Positions 53,397-62,909 of a stretch of 64,000 nucleotides of DNA are shown one piece after another. Both the position numbers and the translations under genes were made by a program. The notes under the pieces were generated by a model. It searched no databases. It was given only the letters and a program-made list of their open reading frames with translations, and had not been told where the DNA came from. Source of the DNA: Alphaproteobacteria bacterium. GTDB taxonomy: Bacteria > Pseudomonadota > Alphaproteobacteria > MPNO01 > UBA2964. The stretch is taken from positions 1 to 64,000 of the forward strand of contig WLWZ01000018.1 in NCBI GenBank assembly GCA_012103315.1, read 5' to 3'. Position 1 is the stretch's first letter; every line of letters begins with the position of its first letter.

Positions 53397-54569
53397 CTAA
53401 GCAGCGGCCGTTTTAGCTTCATTGAGATCAAGGCCATAAAGCTTAGCCGTACCGTGCCACAGGATCTTTTCTTTGGCTTCGTCAGTAACATCGGGACGGT
53501 TAAGCACATGCTTTGGTGAATCCACCAGTCGATGAGCATGCGGAATATCGCTGGCATAAACCCAGCAATCCGTACCGTACTTGTTGATCATATAAGGTAA
53601 CAGGTCATCATCGACCTCAAACCCGATAAAGATCCGCCCTGCCTTGATATATTCTTCTGGTGTCATCTTTGGCAGGCCGCGTTCAATGATCGGCATATGC
53701 TCTGCACGCAGCGCATCGTGCTCAATGCGTTCGCGGATACTATCGAGGGTGAAATCCATCACCTCAATGGCAAAATCCACCCACGTGCAGCCCGTCTCAA
53801 GGAACGAAACTGTCACATCCGGATAACGATCCAGAATACCGGAGCTACAAATCGTCTTGAAACCCCGTACCACCGACATCAGGAACTGATCCGCTGCAAC
53901 GCTGGGATAGTCTTCCCACGCCTTTAGCGCTCCAGTGCCAGGATGCACATTCACCGGCATACCGATGTCGTTGGCAGTCTGCCAAATGATCTCAAAATCA
54001 GGGTGGTCGAGGCCTTTTTCATTGTATTCGCCAAGCACCATAAGTCCTACGGAGCCCATTTTTTGGGTCCGGATCATCTCACGGGCTGCTTCTTCAGGGT
54101 CGCTTGGGCAGATCACCGTGACCCATTTCAAACGATCAGGCGCCTGGTTGGAAATATCGCAAACCCAGTTGTTATAAGCGCGCGTAAGGGCCTGATTCAA
54201 CTTCGGGTCTTTGGCAATCGGCCACTGCAGCAACAAAGTTGGATAGTTGATGGAAATCAACGTATCTTCGGCATCCATCACCTCAAGACGATCTTTCGCG
54301 CTATGAAACTCACCGCTTTCATGCGATCCCCGCCACTTGGACATCTTTTCGTATTCCAGTGAAACAACCCCGCCTTTGCTCGACGGAGAGCCACCGATGC
54401 GGAAGGTTTCACCTTCAATGAGCCATTTATAATCGCGCTCGTTTTCTCCGGTTTCAATGACCACAGGACGACGATCACGGAACTCCTCATCAAGATACTT
54501 ATCGGAAAAGGTCTCTTCCCATTCCTCGACATGGCCATCGCCATCAAAGGCGTTAATGTTGCTCACCAT
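53397..54569 (-). CDS. COG2159 amidohydrolase (metal-dependent hydrolase/decarboxylase)
   Basis: A 390-residue amidohydrolase_2 protein, related to but shorter than the one at 40519. The N-terminal metal motif is DGDGHVEEW. Further likely ligands are His in PVNVHPGTG and the Asp in YASDIPHAHR, with FLETGCTWVDFA before it. Relatives include aromatic decarboxylases of the ACMSD and gamma-resorcylate type as well as hydrolases; the reaction here is open. The start is ATG 54569 with AGGAG upstream; GTG 54572 is adjacent. It is divergent from the substrate-binding-fold gene at 54729. Confidence 0.86.
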   Translation of the reverse strand: MVSNINAFDGDGHVEEWEETFSDKYLDEEFRDRRPVVIETGENERDYKWLIEGETFRIGGSPSSKGGVVSLEYEKMSKWRGSHESGEFHSAKDRLEVMDAEDTLISINYPTLLLQWPIAKDPKLNQALTRAYNNWVCDISNQAPDRLKWVTVICPSDPEEAAREMIRTQKMGSVGLMVLGEYNEKGLDHPDFEIIWQTANDIGMPVNVHPGTGALKAWEDYPSVAADQFLMSVVRGFKTICSSGILDRYPDVTVSFLETGCTWVDFAIEVMDFTLDSIRERIEHDALRAEHMPIIERGLPKMTPEEYIKAGRIFIGFEVDDDLLPYMINKYGTDCWVYASDIPHAHRLVDSPKHVLNRPDVTDEAKEKILWHGTAKLYGLDLNEAKTAAA

Positions 54570-54728
54570 CACGAAACACTCCTCTGCACAGTACGATTAA
54601 ATTTATTAGCCGCATTTTGTCTGAAAACTTGTCTATTTGTCTACTTTGAACGCAGCCGCTCCTTTGATACCGCGGGGTATTTGCTGTAAGGAAAGATATC
54701 GAAATCAAGATCACCGAGGGATTACCCA

Positions 54729-55667
54729 ATGCCAAAATTAGTAGTGCCGACGCGTAGCTATGGCCTGATGCGTGAAATGAAGACCCGGACGTCAATAAAC
54801 GATGGTCTGGAGCTCGAATTTCCCGAAGCGGAAAATATTTTGGTCTTCGCTCGGAAAATGGTGCGGGAACTCGCATACGATATCTGTGAAATGCCGTTTA
54901 CGACCTATCTCGCTGCGAAAGCTGTTGGCAAGAAAATCACCGCTATCCCGCTCTTCATCACGCGAAATTTCCATCACCAAGCTATTCACGTTGATAGTAA
55001 GGCTGGTCTCGGCAGCCCGAAGGAACTCGAAGGAAAGACTGCCGGTATCGTGCGTGGTTACACAGTCACAACCGGCGTCTGGGCGCGTCATGTCCTCAGT
55101 GCGGAATATGACGTTGATCTCAGCAAGGTTCACTGGACCTGCACCGACGATGAACATGTCGCCGAATATAAGCTTCCGCCCTTCGCTGACTACGATTCAA
55201 TGGGTAAGAACTTTACGGAAATGTTTGGCAATGGAGACATCGTCGCGGCAATCGGCACGTTGCCCGAAGAAGTCCCGGGCGTAAAACCCTTGATCGGTGA
55301 TCCCAAGGCCGCAGGTTTTGCGTCTTATCACAACACCGGCGTCTACCCAGTCAATCATGGCATCGTCGTCAGGGATGAACTGTTAGAGCAATATCCCGGC
55401 CTTGCCGTCGATCTGTTCAACGCCCTGAAATCTTCAAAAGATGCCTACCTTTCCTCAATCAATCGCGGTGGAGATCTTTCCAAAGAGGATACTCTGACGG
55501 TTGAACTGGAAGAAGGTGTTAAAGGCGATCCGTTCCCTTACGGAATAGAACCAAACCGCTTGGCGCTGGAAGCATTGACGCAAACCGCTTTCGATCAACT
55601 CATCACGCCCCGTAAATTCAGTGTCGAAGAACTCTTCGCTGAGGGCACACACGACCTTATCGGTTAA
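54729..55667 (+). CDS. 4,5-dihydroxyphthalate decarboxylase-like (NMT1-fold) protein, no signal peptide
   Basis: A 312-residue protein with a periplasmic-binding-protein type II fold (SPKELEGKTAGIVRGYTVTTGVWARHVL; NHGIVVRDELLEQYPGL). It begins directly with MPKLVVPTRSYGLMREMK and has no signal peptide, so it should be cytosolic. The closest characterised relative I know of is 4,5-dihydroxyphthalate decarboxylase. Genes of this kind are often labelled ABC substrate-binding, but no permease or ATPase is nearby. It is the first gene of a plus-strand run with an amidase (28 bases on) and a dienelactone hydrolase. Two further family members are at 58543 and 61396. Confidence 0.78.
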   Translation: MPKLVVPTRSYGLMREMKTRTSINDGLELEFPEAENILVFARKMVRELAYDICEMPFTTYLAAKAVGKKITAIPLFITRNFHHQAIHVDSKAGLGSPKELEGKTAGIVRGYTVTTGVWARHVLSAEYDVDLSKVHWTCTDDEHVAEYKLPPFADYDSMGKNFTEMFGNGDIVAAIGTLPEEVPGVKPLIGDPKAAGFASYHNTGVYPVNHGIVVRDELLEQYPGLAVDLFNALKSSKDAYLSSINRGGDLSKEDTLTVELEEGVKGDPFPYGIEPNRLALEALTQTAFDQLITPRKFSVEELFAEGTHDLIG

Positions 55668-55695
55668 ACACAACAGCTAAACAGAAAGAATTATC

Positions 55696-57048
55696 ATGGC
55701 CGCTGGCATTGATCCCAAAGTCCGTCCTTTTCATTCTGCTACTGCCGCATTTGCAGATGGCAGCGATACACCAAGCGCATACCTGGAACGCTGCATCGAA
55801 GTAATCGATGCGCATGACGGCACTATCGGCGCCTTTGTTGCGACCAATTTCGACGGCGCTCGTGCCGCTGCGGATGAAGCCACCGCTCGCTGGAAAAGTG
55901 GGAATCCGCTATCCCCTATCGACGGAATGCCGATTGGAGTCAAAGATGTCATGGAAACCGCCGACATGGTCACCGAACAGGGGTCACCCTTATTCCTCGG
56001 TTGGAAGATGGGCCGCGACTGCGCGGCTGTTGCAGCACTCCGCGAAGCTGGAGCCGTTGTCGTTGGAAAAACCGTGACAACTGAATTTGCCGCAACTCAG
56101 CCTCGTGGCACCCGCAATCCTTACGACACTGACCGCACACCTGGCGGTTCAAGCAGTGGATCAGCAGCCGCTGTCGGCTCTGGCATGCTTGCTGGCGGCA
56201 CGGCGTCCCAGGTGATCGGATCAACGATCCGGCCAGCAAGCTATTGCGGCGCATTCGGCTTTAAACCGAGTGTCGGTGGTATCAATCGTGGCGGCAGCTT
56301 CGATGGTTTCAGCCAAAACTGTACCGGTGTCATCGCGGCTACCCTGGCAGACACCTGGGTTATGGCCCGCGAAATGTCATCCCGCGCGGGCGGTGATGCC
56401 GGCTATGTCGGACTTACCGGTCCAATGACTTTGCCAGAAGCGAACAAACCAAAGACAGTTGCTCTGCTGCAAACTGCTGGATGGGAAACCGCAACTGACG
56501 ACGCTAAGCAACAACTGCAGTCGGCGCGTGAAACCCTGGAATCAGCTGGTATCACCGTTATCGATCGCGCTAGTAACGCAGCTGTCGAAGCCGCTGAGGA
56601 AGCGATTTCAGATGCCAACCCCCTCTCCCGCGACATCAATGCCTGGGAAGGCCGTTGGCCGCTTAACACCTATGCCCGTGACATGGATGCTTCCAAACTT
56701 AGCGAGAGCTCTCGCGAGCGCCTTGAACAAGCCAATGGCATGAGCCAGGAAGAGTTCAGCGGGCACATCGCGCGTCGCAACGAAGTTCGGGCTATTTTCG
56801 CGAAACTAGCCGATCACTGCGATGTTTGCGTCACCCTCGCCGCACCTGATGCTGCGCCGGAAGGACTCGGTTGGACCGGTGATCCCAACTTTACGGTCTG
56901 CACATCTCTGCTCGGTGTTCCTGCCGTTTCATTGCCGGTTCTCGAAACCCAGGGATTGCCGCTGGGTCTACAGCTCATCGGCTTCCAAAACGAAGACACC
57001 GCAATGTTTGCCGCCGCTGGTGCTATTCTGCCGTTGTTCAATACCTAA
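55696..57048 (+). CDS. Amidase signature family hydrolase
   Basis: A 450-residue amidase with the full triad: Lys83 (IGVKDVMET), cis-Ser152 in GGSSSGSAAAV, and nucleophile Ser176 in VIGSTIRPAS, 24 residues apart. The GxGSTxRPA loop is normal, unlike the variant in the amidase at 51285, so the two are not recent duplicates. It hydrolyses an unknown amide. It starts at ATG 55696 in the middle of a three-gene run, with only 15 bases to the dienelactone hydrolase gene. Confidence 0.92.
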   Translation: MAAGIDPKVRPFHSATAAFADGSDTPSAYLERCIEVIDAHDGTIGAFVATNFDGARAAADEATARWKSGNPLSPIDGMPIGVKDVMETADMVTEQGSPLFLGWKMGRDCAAVAALREAGAVVVGKTVTTEFAATQPRGTRNPYDTDRTPGGSSSGSAAAVGSGMLAGGTASQVIGSTIRPASYCGAFGFKPSVGGINRGGSFDGFSQNCTGVIAATLADTWVMAREMSSRAGGDAGYVGLTGPMTLPEANKPKTVALLQTAGWETATDDAKQQLQSARETLESAGITVIDRASNAAVEAAEEAISDANPLSRDINAWEGRWPLNTYARDMDASKLSESSRERLEQANGMSQEEFSGHIARRNEVRAIFAKLADHCDVCVTLAAPDAAPEGLGWTGDPNFTVCTSLLGVPAVSLPVLETQGLPLGLQLIGFQNEDTAMFAAAGAILPLFNT

Positions 57049-57063
57049 TCAGAAAGAAATCAC

Positions 57064-57744
57064 GTGCCGAGTCAGGACATTAAATACACCACCCGCAATA
57101 ATGAGACCTTCGACGGCTATCTGACTAAACCAGACGGCGACGGCAAATATCCTGGCCTTCTCTATATCACGGCGATTTCAGGTGCGGATGCAACCAACAG
57201 AATGCTGGGTGATGCCTGGGCCGCAGATGGTTTTGTTGTCTCGATGCCCGATATTTTCTGGCGTCAGCACCCCGGCCCAACGGCGGATCGGGAGATTGCA
57301 CAGGCGCGTTACGCGGCCTTTGATGCCGAACAAGGCATGCTCGATATTGAAGACATCATCAGCGACCTCAAAAGCCGGCCCAACTGCAATGGTAAAATTG
57401 CTGTTCTAGGGTTCTGCTTTGGTCGGCGTTACGCGCATCTTTGCGCATCACGTCTCGGTGTAGATGCCGCTGCTGCCTTCCATGGCACGAAAATTGGCCT
57501 GCATCTAGATGAGACCCAGAACATCACCTGCCCTGTCAGTTATCATTTCGGATCTGTCGATAACTCCATTCCGATGGACGAAGTCAACGCCATCAAAGTG
57601 TCTTACGCCAACCACCCAAATGCCGAAATCGCAGTCTATGAAGGTCATGCCCATAATTTCTCGACGCCCGGGAAACCGGCCTATGACGCAGATGTCGCCA
57701 AGACGTCACGCGCTGCTGTCCTAAGCTGTTTTAGAAGCATGTAG
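57064..57744 (+). CDS. Dienelactone hydrolase family protein
   Basis: Alpha/beta hydrolase, 226 residues, of the dienelactone hydrolase family. The triad is Cys118 (GFCFGRR), Asp166 (GSVDNSIP) and His197 (GHAHNFS). The nucleophile elbow reads GFCFGR instead of the usual GxCxGG, a small change after the cysteine. True members open dienelactones from chlorocatechol or related routes, but many relatives hydrolyse other esters. It starts at GTG 57064 with a weak AGAAAG site. It is last of the plus-strand run beginning at 54729 and convergent with the transporter gene. Confidence 0.87.
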   Translation: MPSQDIKYTTRNNETFDGYLTKPDGDGKYPGLLYITAISGADATNRMLGDAWAADGFVVSMPDIFWRQHPGPTADREIAQARYAAFDAEQGMLDIEDIISDLKSRPNCNGKIAVLGFCFGRRYAHLCASRLGVDAAAAFHGTKIGLHLDETQNITCPVSYHFGSVDNSIPMDEVNAIKVSYANHPNAEIAVYEGHAHNFSTPGKPAYDADVAKTSRAAVLSCFRSM

Positions 57745-57747
57745 CAG

Positions 57748-58524
57748 CTAAAACCAGCCGAGACCTCTTGCGCCAACCCACAACAGGCGAAGCCCCAAGA
57801 TCGTCAAAAGGACCTTAAACAAGGTCCGAAAGATCTGCTCCTGCATGCGGTCGAGCATCTGGCCACCGATCCAGTTGCCCGTTGCTGCCCCGGCGACCAT
57901 TGCGATGATCAGCGGAACATAGGCACTAAGCGCAATGCCTAGAACACCAAAAGCAACGATCTTGGTGACATGGCTACAAATCATCAATGCTCCCATTGTC
58001 GCGACATGATTGCGTCGATCAGGTGAAGCACTCGCTACAAATGAGGCCAATAGTGAGCCTGTTGCACTGACAAATATACCGAGGAACGTAACGCCAAACC
58101 CAACTACGGCAAAACGTTTGGTCTCACCGCCCGCGCTGGCGATCTTAGGCAACCAGGTCAAGATCAAGATAAAGATAAAGATGCCGATGATGCCTTGCAG
58201 GATTGCCGCCGGCAGCGCGATAAAAATTTGCCCCCCGAGCGCGGCGCCCGCAATTGACCCGCCGAGAAATGGCAACACAGTGGCTTTCAGCGTGTATCGC
58301 CAAAACAGGATAGCCACGTGGACAGATGTCAGCAGCATAATAATGGTATGCAGCGGCAAAAGCGTTGTAGGTTCAAAGAAGAAAGCCATGATGGCGAGCA
58401 AGAGCAATCCGCCTGCAGTCCCTGTGACCATCGCCACGATAGACGTGCAGCAGGCTGCCACCGACAGGCCAAAGAATATCCAGGCGTTTACGCCGGGGAC
58501 GCCGAGAAATGCAGTCTCAATCAC
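57748..58524 (-). CDS. TSUP (TauE/SafE) family membrane transporter
   Basis: A 258-residue integral membrane protein with about eight hydrophobic helices in two repeats, typical of the TauE/SafE/TSUP family of sulfite, sulfoacetate or organic anion exporters. Family patterns include GTAGGLLLLAIMAFF near the first repeat and FVSATGSLLASFVAS near the second. Its substrate is unknown. It is the only transporter in the catabolic half of the window. It starts at GTG 58524, 18 bases after the decarboxylase-like gene at 58543 and on the same strand. Confidence 0.88.
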   Translation of the reverse strand: MIETAFLGVPGVNAWIFFGLSVAACCTSIVAMVTGTAGGLLLLAIMAFFFEPTTLLPLHTIIMLLTSVHVAILFWRYTLKATVLPFLGGSIAGAALGGQIFIALPAAILQGIIGIFIFILILTWLPKIASAGGETKRFAVVGFGVTFLGIFVSATGSLLASFVASASPDRRNHVATMGALMICSHVTKIVAFGVLGIALSAYVPLIIAMVAGAATGNWIGGQMLDRMQEQIFRTLFKVLLTILGLRLLWVGARGLGWF

Positions 58525-58542
58525 AAGGGGTGCTTTTCAGGT

Positions 58543-59535
58543 TTAATGATCGAGAGTGTTTCTAGCGAAAACTTCGTCGAGTGCAACCTGCCTCGGCGTT
58601 AGACCCTGTTCATAGGAATACAACGTCGCTGCCTCCAATGTCTCGCGATTGGCTTTAACACCGTGTTCTACCAACGGTTCAGACAAAGCCTTGTATGCGT
58701 CTGCAGAGATGAGTCCTGATGCCCGGTAGTAATCGATATGTTCCAGTCGTTGTTGGTTTGCCACCTCATTCGCTTTATTGAACGCTTTGAGGATATTCAG
58801 CAAGAGCCAGGGATGTTCTTCCGCCAACGTCCGCCTGATCACCATCGTATGGTTGATTGGATAGATATTGGTCTTTTGGTAATAGCGCAGGCTCTCTGCT
58901 TCTGGGTCGGGAAACAAGTATCCAAAATTTGGATGGTTCCAAAGATCAGCAGAGCTGCGGTCCACAAGGTTCGGACGCGAAAGGTATAAGAGCGTCGCAT
59001 CGAGTTCGCCATCCAGCAGCATTTCTCCAATGTTTGTCTCAATCGGGATCTGATTAACCGTAACGCCCGGTGGGGGTTGAAATCCGGTCGCCCCGCCGTG
59101 GCTGGTTTCGGGCAGCCGCTCCATAAAATATTCCATCTCGGTCTGATCGACCCCGAACTCATGCTTCAACATTCCTCGCGACCATACGGCGGCGGTTTGC
59201 TGGAACTCCGGCACCCCGATGCGCTTGCCGCGCATATCCTCGGGCTTTTCAATGCCGGCATCCTTTCGGATCAGAATCCAATTTTGAAAGAAATGATGAG
59301 TGGTAAAGACGGGGATACCGACCCAACTATCGTCACCGCGGGCAACCGCTTTGATCAGCGATGAAAATGACATTTCGGATACATCAAAATCGCCAAATTT
59401 AAGCTGCCGCCAGAACATTTCTGATGGATGTAACGCCGTGTGGATCAGATCAACACCGTCAATTTCCACTGCGCCATCCATGATCGGACGAGTCCGCGGG
59501 TTTGTATCTGTCGCGATACTTAAGGTCAGTTTCAT
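58543..59535 (-). CDS. 4,5-dihydroxyphthalate decarboxylase-like protein
   Basis: A 330-residue protein, the length of known 4,5-dihydroxyphthalate decarboxylases. The N-terminal half carries the family pattern TNPRTRPIMDGAVEIDGVDL, FDVSEMSFSSLIKAVARGD, PEDMRGKRIGVPEFQQTAAV; the C-terminal half has YPINHTMVIRR and HPWLLLNILKAF. There is no signal peptide, so a cytosolic enzyme is more likely than a transport binding protein. Of the three family members in the window this one fits the decarboxylase best. It starts at ATG 59535, divergent from the second Rieske oxygenase. Confidence 0.82.
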   Translation of the reverse strand: MKLTLSIATDTNPRTRPIMDGAVEIDGVDLIHTALHPSEMFWRQLKFGDFDVSEMSFSSLIKAVARGDDSWVGIPVFTTHHFFQNWILIRKDAGIEKPEDMRGKRIGVPEFQQTAAVWSRGMLKHEFGVDQTEMEYFMERLPETSHGGATGFQPPPGVTVNQIPIETNIGEMLLDGELDATLLYLSRPNLVDRSSADLWNHPNFGYLFPDPEAESLRYYQKTNIYPINHTMVIRRTLAEEHPWLLLNILKAFNKANEVANQQRLEHIDYYRASGLISADAYKALSEPLVEHGVKANRETLEAATLYSYEQGLTPRQVALDEVFARNTLDH

Positions 59536-59654
59536 AGAAGGCTCCCAATCTCAGAATTTTGGTAGTACTCTTTGGGGTATCGATTGTTAAAGCTGAGTTC
59601 ACCACGGCGCGCAAAACCATTCAACCGACGCCGCGCAGTAAGGGACCATCAATT

Positions 59655-60881
59655 ATGGCACCACTTGATTTTAAACCGAATGATTTCAGTGAAGTCCCTT
59701 ACTCCGTTTATTCAGACGAGCAGATTTATGCACAGGAACAGAAGCAACTGTTTCAGGGCGATGCCTGGCATTTTCTAGCCATGGAAATCGAACTGCCGAA
59801 TGCTGGTGATTACAAAACCATGCCAGTCGGTGATACACCGGTCATCGTTGTGCGGGACAAGAACGGCAACATCAACGCCATGGTCAATCGGTGCGCCCAC
59901 CGGGGTAATCTTGTCTGTATCGAAGATCACGGCAATCTCGACTGTCTGACCTGCGTTTATCACAACTGGACTTATGACTTGCAGGGCAACCTCGCAACCA
60001 TCGCCTTTGAAAAAGGCATTCAGGGCAACGGCGGCATGGCAGAGGACTTCGACAAGTCCTGCCATTCGTTACAGCGCCTCAGAGTCGAGACCTATTGCGG
60101 CCTCGCCTTTGGCACATTCTCAGATGACGTCCCTTCTTTGACTGATTATTTTGGCCCGGAAATGTGCGGTAATATCCAGCGGCTCCTCGGACGCGATATG
60201 GAACTGCTTGGCCGGTTCCAGCATGGTCTCGATGGCAATTGGAAGCTCTATATGGAGAACGTCCGTGATACCTATCACGCGACACTTCTTCATTCCTTTA
60301 TGACCACGTTCCGTCTCAATCGCCTTTCGATGAAAGGAGCTGTCGAGGTCAGCGAAGGCGGGCTGCATCACCTGACATACTCAATTCGCGCACAGGACAA
60401 TGATCAGGGCCAATATGACGCGAAGGAAATCCGCGCGCAAAAGGATGATTATGCTCTGAAGGCCCCAGAACTCTTGGAAAGCTGGCCGGAGTTTGAATGT
60501 GACACCACATTGGCAATTCAGAGCCTGTTTCCGAATTTTTCGATACAGCAACTTTCAAACGTCATTACATTGCGTCTAATCGTGCCCAAGGGCCCGAATA
60601 AAAGTGAGCTTACCTGGTGGGTACTGGGTGCTGTCGAAGACACACCAGAACAGCGCGCTATGCGTATTCGACAATCCAATCTCGTTGGACCGGGCGGTTA
60701 TATCGCTATGGAAGATGGTGCCGTGGTTGGCTGGGTCCGGCGCGGTGTCACGGGCGCTGAGGACAAAAAGTCTATTTTGGCTATGGGCGGTCGCGATGTC
60801 GAACGCATATCCGAAAGCCGGTGTAACGAGCTTGCCGTACGCGGATTTTGGCAAGGCTGGCACGGGTTGATGGAAAGCTGA
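59655..60881 (+). CDS. Ring-hydroxylating dioxygenase alpha subunit, second set
   Basis: Rieske non-haem iron oxygenase, 408 residues. Rieske ligands are Cys80, His82, Cys100 and His103 (CAHRG and CVYHNW). The catalytic iron site has the bridging Asp205 and His208/His213 (RDTYHATLLH). It resembles anthranilate/benzoate-type alpha subunits but differs widely from the one at 33921 outside the motifs. I chose ATG 59655 with AGGGA nine bases upstream; the frame is open to 59559, but the added residues are not conserved-looking. It is followed by its beta subunit after three bases. No reductase or ferredoxin follows. Confidence 0.92.
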   Translation: MAPLDFKPNDFSEVPYSVYSDEQIYAQEQKQLFQGDAWHFLAMEIELPNAGDYKTMPVGDTPVIVVRDKNGNINAMVNRCAHRGNLVCIEDHGNLDCLTCVYHNWTYDLQGNLATIAFEKGIQGNGGMAEDFDKSCHSLQRLRVETYCGLAFGTFSDDVPSLTDYFGPEMCGNIQRLLGRDMELLGRFQHGLDGNWKLYMENVRDTYHATLLHSFMTTFRLNRLSMKGAVEVSEGGLHHLTYSIRAQDNDQGQYDAKEIRAQKDDYALKAPELLESWPEFECDTTLAIQSLFPNFSIQQLSNVITLRLIVPKGPNKSELTWWVLGAVEDTPEQRAMRIRQSNLVGPGGYIAMEDGAVVGWVRRGVTGAEDKKSILAMGGRDVERISESRCNELAVRGFWQGWHGLMES

Positions 60882-60884
60882 CCA

Positions 60885-61385
60885 ATGCCCGACAGTTCTC
60901 TTCCCCCCTTTGATGCCGACGCTTCCCTATTGCAGCGGATCGATACGCTCAATCGGCGCTATGGCCATGTCATCGATGAAGATAAGCTCGAAGAATGGCC
61001 AAAATTCTTTACAGAAGATGGGCGCTACATGGTCACGACACGACAGAACCATGAAGCCAATATGCCAGTTGGTCTCATTCTGTGCGAGAACCGCGCCATG
61101 ATTGAAGATCGGATATTGGCCCTCCGCAGCGCCAATCTGTTTGAACCACACAGCTATCGCCATTTGATTGATCCACCAGTGGTAACGGGACTGGACGGTA
61201 TTGAGTATTCTCTGCAAACCAGCTTTGCCTGTTTCCGAACGGTGCAATCCTCGGCACCGGAGATATTCTGTACTGGGAAGTATCTTGATCGGATCATTGA
61301 CGACGGCAGCATTCTGCGGTTCAAAGAGCGTATCGTCGTGTGTGATTCAGAACGCATCGATACACTCATTGTGATCCCGCTCTAA
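60885..61385 (+). CDS. Ring-hydroxylating dioxygenase beta subunit, second set
   Basis: A 166-residue SnoaL-like beta subunit. Patterns: LLQRIDTLNRRYGHVIDEDKL, EEWPKFFTEDGRYMV, and the C-terminal LRFKERIVVCDSERIDTLIV. It supports the alpha subunit encoded just upstream. The ATG at 60885 is only three bases after the alpha stop, so translation is coupled. It precedes a third dihydroxyphthalate-decarboxylase-like gene by ten bases. Confidence 0.9.
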   Translation: MPDSSLPPFDADASLLQRIDTLNRRYGHVIDEDKLEEWPKFFTEDGRYMVTTRQNHEANMPVGLILCENRAMIEDRILALRSANLFEPHSYRHLIDPPVVTGLDGIEYSLQTSFACFRTVQSSAPEIFCTGKYLDRIIDDGSILRFKERIVVCDSERIDTLIVIPL

Positions 61386-61395
61386 GGAAGTCCAA

Positions 61396-62310
61396 ATGGC
61401 AAAATTCACCATTCAGCCGCATGGCAGACTCAATGACTGGGTAGCCGATGAAAAAGGCTATTTCAGCGATGAAGGGCTAGATTACTTCCTCAATGTCGAT
61501 GCCAGCTATAAGACTGTCGATATGCTGCCCGAAGCCGTTTCTGATGCGCCGATTAAAGACAATCGGCATGGTGCATTTGAACGCTATGCCGATGGTGGTG
61601 GTCGCAAGGGTGACGCCGAAGATGCTGGCGATGTCAGCTGCGCCTGTCATTGGACGGTAAACCAATCGGCCAAGCTCAGTACCGGCGTTATGTATGGCAA
61701 AGCCTACAGCATTTGTGAGGCAGCTATTGTCGTTCCCAATGACTCTGACATCCTCGTCCCGGACGACCTTGCAAATGTTGATGTAGCCGTTGGCTTCCAC
61801 TCTGGTAGCCACTATTCCGCTCAACAGGCGTTGGAAACGTTTCTCGACCCCAAAGTTATCGCGTTGAAATTTGTCGGCACTAGCTGGTCACGTGTAGATG
61901 CCGCGATTGCCCGCAAGATCCCTGCCGTAAATGTCTGGGGACCGCAGCTCTATCTCATGGAGCAAAAAGGCTTCCGCCGTATCGTTTCAACGACCTTCAT
62001 GATGGCCTTTATGTTCGCCAACGATGCCGATCCGGAGAATGTTGAGAAATACATGCGGGGCTTGATCCGGGCTCAAACCGACATCGATGCCGAACCTGAG
62101 AAATATAAAAAATACTTCCGAACAGAAATCCCGGATCGCTATGTCGATAGTGTGGATGTCAGGCAGTTTGGCAACGGCGAGCGCGTCGTTCCACAACCCT
62201 ATACGCAAGAAATGTTTGAAAGGACCCAGAGCTGGATGCATGAACGAGATCTGTTTGACGACATCAAACTGGACGATGGTCTAGCCTATGCCGAGGCGGT
62301 TCACAGCTAG
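61396..62310 (+). CDS. NMT1/dihydroxyphthalate decarboxylase-like protein, no signal peptide
   Basis: A 304-residue binding-protein-fold protein. It begins FTIQPHGRLNDWVADEKGYFSDEGLDY, the usual opening of NMT1/nitrate-taurine-type proteins, but has no signal peptide. A cysteine pair (DVSCACHW near residue 80), LSTGVMYGKAY and VGFHSGSHYSAQQ follow. It could be a cytosolic lyase or decarboxylase working on the product of the oxygenase encoded just before it, or a binding protein exported another way; the first fits the context better. It starts at ATG 61396 with AAGGAAG upstream, in the same transcript as the oxygenase. Confidence 0.75.
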   Translation: MAKFTIQPHGRLNDWVADEKGYFSDEGLDYFLNVDASYKTVDMLPEAVSDAPIKDNRHGAFERYADGGGRKGDAEDAGDVSCACHWTVNQSAKLSTGVMYGKAYSICEAAIVVPNDSDILVPDDLANVDVAVGFHSGSHYSAQQALETFLDPKVIALKFVGTSWSRVDAAIARKIPAVNVWGPQLYLMEQKGFRRIVSTTFMMAFMFANDADPENVEKYMRGLIRAQTDIDAEPEKYKKYFRTEIPDRYVDSVDVRQFGNGERVVPQPYTQEMFERTQSWMHERDLFDDIKLDDGLAYAEAVHS

Positions 62311-62386
62311 CGTTGCACCCCGGTCTTGCTCCAACGCAGACCCCATGACACAAAGAGCCAACATTTTTCATTCGAAGTAGATAGTT

Positions 62387-62908
62387 ATGCAAGCACCTGA
62401 CAGAGAAGTCTGGTCAAATCTGGTCTTTGACAAATTGGTCGACGCGAATGTCTCGCTGTTCGGCTATGTCCCTGACTTTGGCAATACGGACATCATCAAG
62501 ATGGCCGACGAACATAATGAAACCCGCACCGTCCTTTTGACCAGCGAGGAAGAAGGCGTCGCCGTGTGTGCGGGTGCCGATCTCGTTGGACAACGCGGCG
62601 TTGTTTGCATGCAATCTTCTGGCGTAGGGAACTGCCCGAACTATCTCAGCGTCGTCAAAGGTGGGCGGTTTCCGATGCTCATGATCGTGACCATGCGCGG
62701 TGATTATGGTGAAGAGAACCACTGGCAATATCCGATGGGGCAGGCCGTCACACCAATCCTCGAAGCGATGGGAATCCTCGTCATTCAGGTCGACCGTGAA
62801 GACGAACTGGAACACGCCACCGAAGCTGCAATCTCAGCGGCATATACCGGTGGCCAAGGCGTTGCTCTCGTGCTTTCCCAAAAATTCCTCGGCGCAAAGG
62901 CCTTTTGA
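62387..62908 (+). CDS. ThDP-dependent decarboxylase, alpha (PYR) subunit
   Basis: A 173-residue protein equal to the pyrimidine-binding half of ThDP decarboxylases, as in the split sulfopyruvate decarboxylase ComD and phosphonopyruvate decarboxylases. The cofactor-activating Glu lies in LTSEEEGVAVCAGAD (54-56), and GRFPMLMIVTMRGDYGE is typical of this split group. With the beta subunit it would decarboxylate a 2-oxo acid to an aldehyde. It starts at ATG 62387, 76 bases after the binding-fold gene, and is one base ahead of the beta gene. Confidence 0.88.
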   Translation: MQAPDREVWSNLVFDKLVDANVSLFGYVPDFGNTDIIKMADEHNETRTVLLTSEEEGVAVCAGADLVGQRGVVCMQSSGVGNCPNYLSVVKGGRFPMLMIVTMRGDYGEENHWQYPMGQAVTPILEAMGILVIQVDREDELEHATEAAISAAYTGGQGVALVLSQKFLGAKAF

Positions 62909-62909
62909 T

